Positions 6,556 through 11,244 of a stretch of DNA of 11,244 nt are shown here, in pieces. Source of the stretch: Deltaproteobacteria bacterium (GTDB lineage: Bacteria > SAR324 > JACQKK01). The stretch is from NCBI GenBank assembly GCA_029879595.1, contig JAOUPZ010000073.1:1-11244 (forward strand), read 5' to 3'. The notes beneath the pieces are model-generated. The model did not search any database and was not told where the DNA came from. It saw only the letters and a list, made by a program, of their open reading frames with translations. The stretch's first letter is position 1. Every line of letters starts with the position of its first letter. A program made the position numbers and the translations under genes.

Positions 6556-9500
6556 CTACTCATGCCATTGGATGATCTGGATGGTCCCTGCGGCAGTCAG
6601 GGGCTCCCTGTAGCGGCCGGAGACAATAACCTTGACCGCAATGGAGCCATCCACCGCAAGGCTCGCGCCGGGAGCCGCCTCCCCGTTGCCCACACAGGTG
6701 GCATCGGATTCAAAGATCACGTCCAGGGAGGTCTCATCATCCTCCCCGCCCTGCCAGTCGCCTCCCCGGTAGAAACAGTGGGTATTACCCAGGGAGAGCT
6801 TTACCAGATATCGTTCTGTGTCTCCCGACACGGTTATATCGGACATGACGGGAATGCGGATGGTGGCACTCTGCGGCAGGTCATAGCTCCATTCATGGTT
6901 CACCCGCGGCCACTCGCGCATGGCGCTGAATTCCAGCGCAGCCGGCAGACTGGATCGCGCTTCCGGCTGCACACTGACGGCGGCTCCCCCGGTGACGTTC
7001 TGGCTGTCATCGAAGGCAAAGACCGTGTAGTAGTAGGTGACCCCGTTTTCCAGCCCGGAGTCCACCACGGTGACGCTGCTGCCCGGCTGATACAGCTCAG
7101 GGTCGGAACCGACATCCACCGCCACCCCGTCATCCGGGGTCAGGGGGCTGGAGTCGGTGGAGCGTCTCACCACCAGGGCCACGAGGTCCGCATCAGCCGG
7201 ATTCACCCAGCTGAGAGTTGCCTCTCCATCTCCGGCGGCACTTTCCAGCATGGTCACCTCACCCGGCGGAGTGGTATCCGGCGGGGGCTCGGGAATGGGC
7301 GGAGGCGCGGTATTTACCGTGAAGGTGACCACCGCGGAGCCCACGTTCCCTCCGGCATCCGTTACCCTGACGGAGAGGACATGCGGCCCATCAGCCAGCC
7401 CGGTAACAAGCAGCGATCCCTCGGCCATGGCCAGCAGGGCCCCATCCAGCGATACTTCCGCTGACCCGGTGGCATTGGCGTCGCTGACCGTATAGAGCAC
7501 AGTAACCGCACTGGCTGTCAGCTCAGAGCCCTCCTCCGGGTTGCTGATGCTCACCACGGGGGGCTTGGTGTCAATGGTGAAGGTGGCGGATGATGTCGCC
7601 GTAACCATTCCATCGGTGACCTCCACGCTGAGGACATAATCACCGTTTTCGGAGAACGGCCCGATCTTTTGGGATAGCGTTTCGCCCTCCACCCGGTTGC
7701 TCAACCCGAGTTCGGATTGCTCCAGGCCATTGACCAGCACCCGGGCCGAGGTGGAGTTGTAGGCCGTGAAGGTCAGCGAAACGAGGCCCGGGAAGATATT
7801 GTTGCCGGGCTGCGGCGACTGGATGACCACGGCCGGCAGGTCGAAGTTGATGGCAAAGGTTGCCGAAGCGGTGACCGGTTCAAACCCGCCCGCGTCATCC
7901 CTGGCTTCCAGGGTGAGGGTATAAACTCCGTCGGCTTCAAAATACAGCGACTCCTGATAGGTGCGCGGAATCGGCTGCACCGGGTTGATCACCCTGGGCA
8001 CTCCCACTTCCTCGCCGTTAATGAACATCCGGACGAGGGTGGTTTCACTGGCGTTGTACCGTATGGAAATGTTGCGGTGCGAGAAGGTATGGATCAGGGC
8101 CGGATCGGGGTTGAGTATGGTGAGTACCGGCCCCCTGGAGTTAACCTCGAAGGTCGAGTAGACCACGCTTTCATTACCCAGCAGATCGACCGCCGCCAGT
8201 ACCACCGTATTCAGCCCATCGGCCAGCGGGGAGCCGTCTTCATAGCTGAGCCCAGCGCCCAGGGCGCCCTGGATCGGCTGGAAGCCTGCCATTCCGCTGT
8301 ATTCACCCGGATAGACAAATATTCTCAAGGCGCCCGGGGCTTCCAGGTCCATGTGCTGATCCAGCACATCAGCCTCCAGCACCGGGGTATCCGTGGTGAT
8401 GTATTGCATATGACCGGGAGAGGCGATGACTATCTCGGGAGGCATGGTGTCCACCGAGAACAGGGCTTCGCCCCGGCCGGTATTGCCGGCGGCATCGGTG
8501 GCCAGCACCTCGACCAGGTAGTCCCCGTCACCTTGCACCTGGATGGTTTGGGCATCGGCCACCACAGGCCTGCTGGCGATCACGGTTCCCCAGGCATCCA
8601 GGGTGTGAAGAGTCACCTCCACCTGCGGCACAACCAGGGGCAGGCTGAGATCAGCCACACTGTAGTCCAGTGGAACCAGGGCCTCCGCGTACAGCCCGCT
8701 GGGGCTGTTCACCGTCACGGCGGGTGCGTCCGGATCAAGTATGAAGCCCGTTTCGGCCAAGCTGGTGTTCTGGCAGACGTCCTGGGCCAGAATGCTGACC
8801 GAGTATTCCCCTGCCGCCTGTTGGCCCAGATCAACCACGATGGCTTCGCCGGCTTGGGCCTCCAGGCTGAACTGTGATACTCCCACACCCTGACTGGCCA
8901 GCACGACCTGGGTGCCGGAATTCTCGCTGACCGTGAAACTCAGCACGGGCATGGCCCCCAGCATGCTGCCGGAAACCGGCTGAGCGATGGTTATTTCCGG
9001 GGCGCCGGTGTCCACATTGAAGCTGGTGGAGGCGCTGCCCTGGTTGCCGGCCTCATCGGTTACAATCACCCTAACCGTGTGCTTGCCATTGGAGAGCGGA
9101 CCCAGCCCTTCCCCGTTGGCCCTGGAAACCAGCCGTCCGTCAAGCAACACCTGCACCTGTCCTGATTCGGTACTGGTGAACACAAGCGGGGGATTTTCCT
9201 GGCAGATCAGACCGGCCGGCCTGAGAACGGAAACCTGCGGGGATACCGTGTCCACCGCAAAGGCCATTTCGGCCCGGCCCGTGTTCCCGGCCATATCGGT
9301 GGCCAAAACCTCCACCTTATAGTTCCCATCGGCGGGCACAGCAATGGATGTGGCCGCTGGCGAAAGGTTCAGGGTGGAGACAATCTCTCCCGAACCGCCT
9401 ACCTGATGCAGCCTTACCTCCACATCGGGGTACACAAGCGCCGGCTGCATGTCCAATACCGTATAAATCAACGGCACCGTTTTCGTGTTGTACAGTCCAG

Positions 9501-10455
9501 TGGGTTTTTGCAGGCTTACCACCGGAGCATCGGGGTCATACAGCAGGCTCAGGTTCTCCGTGGCGGTGTTGCCACAGCGGTCAATGGCGGTGAGTTCCAC
9601 CTCATACGCCCCTCCGGCGGAGAGCTCCAGTTGCAGGGAGGCCATTTCTCCGCCCCCTGCCGCGACCGCCCTGGTGGATAGAATCTCGTCCCCGGCACCC
9701 ACCAGCACCTGCACGTCCACCGCTTCATTGGCGCTGAACAGCAAAAGTGGCTGGGTATTGGAAACGGCGTTGTTTTCCGGCTGTGCGACGGAGAGCAGCG
9801 GCGCCGTGGTATCCACTAAAAACGCCGTCATGGCGCTGCCAGGATTGCCCGCGCTGTCGGTGGCCAGCACCTGCAGCTCATGCTTGCCATCCGCCAGCGG
9901 GCCCAGAGCGCCTCCGCTGGCGGCCTCCACGGCCACGCCATCCACCAAGACGCTGACAGTATCACCCTCTCCGCCGGTGAACCCAAGCACAGGAGTGGAT
10001 ACGCATACCAGCCCCTGGGGCGAGTTGATCGCCACTTCCGGTGAGGCCGTATCGGTGGCGTAACCCACACTGACAGTGACCTGGGGCTGCATGTTCAGGT
10101 CAAGCACGACGAATTCGAGCACATGGCTGCCATCAGTGCGGGCAGGCAGTCTCATGCCGCTTTTCATGCCGACTATCTCTTCGACATGATCGCGGTCGCC
10201 GGTTTTGTCGTTGAAAACCGAACCCTTGAGAAACTCATCGGGCACCAGGGTTGTTCCGTCCCCGTGGGTGACCGTGTAGGAGAGATCCGGATCGGCTCTG
10301 TTGTATATGGCGTCCAGAACTGGACTTTCGATGTTTACGGTGAGGTTGTTCCAAAGCGGCGATTCTTCAACCTTGGTGTCATCGCACCCTGATATCAGTA
10401 TCACCACCGCCCCGACCAGCATCAATGCAGTCAGGCTTTTTATTTTGGCTTTCAT
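6556..10455 (-). CDS. Giant multidomain Ig-like/fibronectin III repeat lipoprotein
   Basis: 1299 residues from ATG at 10455, preceded by AGGGGG (10461-10466) at 5-nt spacing. A longer reading from TTG at 10479 would put eight residues before the signal peptide and is rejected. Residues 1-23 are a lipoprotein signal peptide; lipobox ISGC makes Cys24 the lipidated residue, followed by Asp25-Asp26. Then come an Ig-like domain (about 38-138); two A-B-C cassettes of Ig-like domains (139-405 and 406-672); four more Ig-like domains (about 673-775, 776-873, 874-965, 966-1050); a Pro-rich linker (1050-1064); a fibronectin III domain (about 1065-1165); and an unrecognised C-terminal domain (1166-1299) with Cys1227 and Cys1254. 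Most Ig-like domains end in a VDTxxP-type linker and many contain TDxxGNxG. An envelope adhesion, scaffolding or ligand-binding role is plausible; no catalytic domain is visible. The gene is a single cistron with its own terminator. Confidence 0.92.
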   Translation of the reverse strand: MKAKIKSLTALMLVGAVVILISGCDDTKVEESPLWNNLTVNIESPVLDAIYNRADPDLSYTVTHGDGTTLVPDEFLKGSVFNDKTGDRDHVEEIVGMKSGMRLPARTDGSHVLEFVVLDLNMQPQVTVSVGYATDTASPEVAINSPQGLVCVSTPVLGFTGGEGDTVSVLVDGVAVEAASGGALGPLADGKHELQVLATDSAGNPGSAMTAFLVDTTAPLLSVAQPENNAVSNTQPLLLFSANEAVDVQVLVGAGDEILSTRAVAAGGGEMASLQLELSAGGAYEVELTAIDRCGNTATENLSLLYDPDAPVVSLQKPTGLYNTKTVPLIYTVLDMQPALVYPDVEVRLHQVGGSGEIVSTLNLSPAATSIAVPADGNYKVEVLATDMAGNTGRAEMAFAVDTVSPQVSVLRPAGLICQENPPLVFTSTESGQVQVLLDGRLVSRANGEGLGPLSNGKHTVRVIVTDEAGNQGSASTSFNVDTGAPEITIAQPVSGSMLGAMPVLSFTVSENSGTQVVLASQGVGVSQFSLEAQAGEAIVVDLGQQAAGEYSVSILAQDVCQNTSLAETGFILDPDAPAVTVNSPSGLYAEALVPLDYSVADLSLPLVVPQVEVTLHTLDAWGTVIASRPVVADAQTIQVQGDGDYLVEVLATDAAGNTGRGEALFSVDTMPPEIVIASPGHMQYITTDTPVLEADVLDQHMDLEAPGALRIFVYPGEYSGMAGFQPIQGALGAGLSYEDGSPLADGLNTVVLAAVDLLGNESVVYSTFEVNSRGPVLTILNPDPALIHTFSHRNISIRYNASETTLVRMFINGEEVGVPRVINPVQPIPRTYQESLYFEADGVYTLTLEARDDAGGFEPVTASATFAINFDLPAVVIQSPQPGNNIFPGLVSLTFTAYNSTSARVLVNGLEQSELGLSNRVEGETLSQKIGPFSENGDYVLSVEVTDGMVTATSSATFTIDTKPPVVSISNPEEGSELTASAVTVLYTVSDANATGSAEVSLDGALLAMAEGSLLVTGLADGPHVLSVRVTDAGGNVGSAVVTFTVNTAPPPIPEPPPDTTPPGEVTMLESAAGDGEATLSWVNPADADLVALVVRRSTDSSPLTPDDGVAVDVGSDPELYQPGSSVTVVDSGLENGVTYYYTVFAFDDSQNVTGGAAVSVQPEARSSLPAALEFSAMREWPRVNHEWSYDLPQSATIRIPVMSDITVSGDTERYLVKLSLGNTHCFYRGGDWQGGEDDETSLDVIFESDATCVGNGEAAPGASLAVDGSIAVKVIVSGRYREPLTAAGTIQIIQWHE
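8440..9240 (-). repeat. Second copy (A'-B'-C') of the three-domain cassette in the lipoprotein
   Basis: Encodes residues 406-672: A' 406-485, B' 486-577, C' 578-672. It aligns without gaps to residues 139-405. My hand count gives about 41/80 identities in A, 28/92 in B and 45/95 in C. Shared landmarks include GLIC (418), LGPLxNGKH, DVC (561), DPDA, SPSGLY and VEVLATDAAGNTGR. Confidence 0.88.
9241..10041 (-). repeat. First copy (A-B-C) of the three-domain cassette in the lipoprotein
   Basis: Encodes residues 139-405: A 139-218, B 219-310, C 311-405. Matching landmarks sit exactly 267 residues before those of the second copy: Cys151/Cys418, Cys294/Cys561, GLY 320/587 and LATD 384/651. The two copies are directly adjacent, so the simplest origin is an in-frame tandem duplication of about 801 bp, now well diverged. 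Confidence 0.88.
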
Positions 10456-10513
10456 GACCACCCCCTGCTCGTTCCACAAGTCTTTTTTTCAAGGCACTCC
10501 GCGTGAATTTTCG

Positions 10514-10543
10514 CTTAAATCCGCATTTGCCCCAAAGCTTCAA
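10514..10543 (-). promoter_or_regulatory. Weak promoter-like pair upstream of the lipoprotein gene
   Basis: On the minus strand TTGAAG (10538-10543) and TTTAAG (10514-10519) are separated by 18 bp, each matching the sigma-70 consensus at four of six positions. It would start transcription about 50 nt before the ATG. Such matches are common by chance. Confidence 0.25.
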
Positions 10544-10562
10544 CTCATCCCGGCCTTTGGCC

Positions 10563-10616
10563 GATGCCGTCTTCTGAATACTGCATTCTGCATACTGCCT
10601 TCTGTCTTTCGGCATC
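10563..10616. repeat. Five degenerate 7-bp tandem repeats enclosed by a 7-bp inverted repeat
   Basis: Read on the minus strand, 10604 to 10570 splits into CAGAAGG, CAGTATG, CAGAATG, CAGTATT and CAGAAGA: every unit begins CAG and has A at position 5. The tract lies between gatgccg (10563-10569) and its exact complement cggcatc (10610-10616). It starts 115 bp upstream of the lipoprotein ATG. The element could be a small dispersed repeat or a miniature mobile-like element; only one copy is in the window. Confidence 0.6.
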
Positions 10617-10631
10617 TCCGGCTTCACGACC

Positions 10632-10652
10632 GGTGTGAACAGCAATCACACC
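10632..10652. promoter_or_regulatory. CRP/FNR-like palindrome upstream of the lipoprotein gene
   Basis: Perfect 7-bp arms ggtgtga (10632-10638) and tcacacc (10646-10652) flank 7 nt. The core TGTGA...TCACA matches CRP half-sites, but the canonical spacer is 6 nt, so a CRP reading is uncertain. It sits about 177 bp upstream of the lipoprotein ATG. Confidence 0.35.
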
Positions 10653-11011
10653 CTATGTACTCCCCGGCCCATCAAGGCCAGCCAGCCACTTCAAGCCATC
10701 CTTTTTTATCCCAATTCCAATCTTTCGTTTTACGCTTCTCCTCTGCTGTTTTTTCTCGCCCCGGCCCCAACAACCGAATATCAGTTCTGTCCCGGTTTTT
10801 TCATTTTAAATCCATTCCAAGCTTGAATACGGGCATTTTTTGGCCAATTCTAGTTAAAATTCTGCTCTTTCAGCCTTTTTTTGTCAAGGTATTTTTTTTG
10901 GATTTAGCACCATTATTTGACAACAATTATTATCGGCAAAATTTCGGCTCTGTGGACTTCTGCCGGTTCTTTATAGATTTTGCAGAAAAACCACGCAGGA
11001 ATAAATTCATC

Positions 11012-11039
11012 TTGGCGGCGTTATATTTCATGTTAGGAT
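11012..11039 (+). promoter_or_regulatory. Promoter-like pair upstream of yhbY
   Basis: TTGGCG (11012-11017) and TAGGAT (11034-11039) are separated by 16 bp, four of six matches each to the sigma-70 consensus. A start near 11046 would leave a leader of about 100 nt before the yhbY GTG. Confidence 0.3.
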
Positions 11040-11147
11040 TTACGCAGCGGGCCTTTCCGGGAACATTCTCGCAGTCCGGTCTTTGAACCGCCTGGGCCTG
11101 AATATCAATGTCACAGGATTTTTTTTAATATCTTCCCGGGAGAACCT

Positions 11148-11244
11148 GTGGAACTTACTGGCAGGCAGAAAAGGCACCTCAGGAGCCTGGCGCACCATCT
11201 CAGAGCCCTGGTGAGCATCGGAAAATCAGGTATTACAGAAGAGG
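11148..11244 (+). CDS. yhbY: YhbY-family (CRS1-YhbY domain) RNA-binding protein, N-terminal 32 residues
   Basis: Reading from GTG at 11148 gives an open frame to the window edge that begins (M)ELTGRQKRHLRSLAHH and continues LRALVSIGKSGITEE. This matches the start of YhbY/CRS1-YhbY proteins: the xLTxKQxxxLRxLAHxLxPxVxIGKxGLTE pattern with the G-K-x-G loop used in RNA contact. YhbY is a small (about 95-100 residue) cytosolic protein associated with the pre-50S ribosomal subunit. A GGGAG at 11138-11142 sits 5 nt before the GTG, supporting this start; no in-frame ATG lies nearby. About two thirds of the gene lies outside the window. It is divergent from the lipoprotein gene. Confidence 0.88.
   Translation, partial: MELTGRQKRHLRSLAHHLRALVSIGKSGITEE

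Larger units (their letters stand above)
10456..11147. other. Long intergenic region between the Ig-like lipoprotein gene and yhbY
   Basis: 692 bp with no convincing gene on either strand, long for an otherwise tightly packed window. It should hold promoters for both divergent neighbours. The lipoprotein-proximal half carries a heptamer tract (10570-10604) within inverted arms and a CRP-like palindrome (10632-10652). The middle (about 10700-10900) is pyrimidine-rich on the plus strand with six T tracts. About 10850-11040 is AT-rich. Confidence 0.7.

Noticed and set aside
7717..8877. 386-codon plus-strand open frame
   Set aside because: It is antisense to the Ig-repeat lipoprotein; the His/Gly/Gln-rich product is typical of antisense translation of GC-rich repeats.
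10456..10479. Upstream TTG start for the lipoprotein gene
   Set aside because: It would add eight polar residues before the signal peptide; ATG at 10455 has a good ribosome site and gives a standard lipoprotein signal.
10495..10543. Possible cyclic-di-GMP (GEMM) riboswitch, prompted by a GGGGCAAATGCGG segment upstream of the lipoprotein gene
   Set aside because: The conserved second stem and the GAAA/GCAAAGCC tetraloop-receptor elements are not present.
10379..10645. 88-codon minus-strand open frame over the heptamer tract
   Set aside because: It overlaps the lipoprotein start in another frame, and its QYAECSIQ segment is just the translated heptamer repeat.
10301..11086. 261-codon plus-strand open frame across the lipoprotein start and the intergenic region
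   Set aside because: The start lies inside the lipoprotein gene on the opposite strand, the product is a Phe/Ser/Pro-rich translation of pyrimidine-rich DNA with no domain pattern, and no ribosome site was seen.

Overview
The window looks like a chromosomal stretch of a GC-rich Gram-negative bacterium. The evidence is an outer-envelope-type lipoprotein with a lipobox, a transmembrane Cache chemoreceptor and ordinary Shine-Dalgarno starts. The gene styles would fit a deltaproteobacterial/Desulfobacterota-like or other proteobacterial genome, but no sequence here fixes the taxon, so treat that as a weak guess. No transposase, phage gene, CRISPR array, tRNA or rRNA was seen.

Layout from left to right. 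On the minus strand, folD (1800-2696), pncA (1151-1747) and the N-terminal part of an NADP-type malic enzyme, maeB (1-962, running off the left edge), follow one another in that transcriptional order. All three touch pyridine-nucleotide or one-carbon metabolism. A 329-bp divergent intergenic region (2697-3025) separates them from a plus-strand tandem universal stress protein (3026-3877). A convergent gap with two GC-rich inverted repeats leads to a minus-strand methyl-accepting chemotaxis protein (4024-6252).

Upstream of the chemoreceptor lies a perfect intrinsic terminator (6504-6533, minus). It ends a 3.9-kb minus-strand gene (6556-10455) for a 1299-residue lipoprotein made of about ten Ig-like domains, one fibronectin type III domain and an unrecognised C-terminal domain. 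Six of the Ig-like domains are two copies of a three-domain cassette (A-B-C, A'-B'-C') with an exact period of 267 residues. This is the most distinctive item in the window.

The right end is a 692-bp stretch without a convincing gene (10456-11147). It holds a CRP-like palindrome, a 5 x 7-bp degenerate tandem repeat flanked by inverted arms, and a T-tract-rich segment. At the right edge a plus-strand yhbY (CRS1-YhbY RNA-binding protein) begins with GTG at 11148 and runs out of the window.

Overall the housekeeping genes are ordinary. The giant lipoprotein and its regulatory region are the parts worth follow-up. I did not see evidence of a new multi-gene system.
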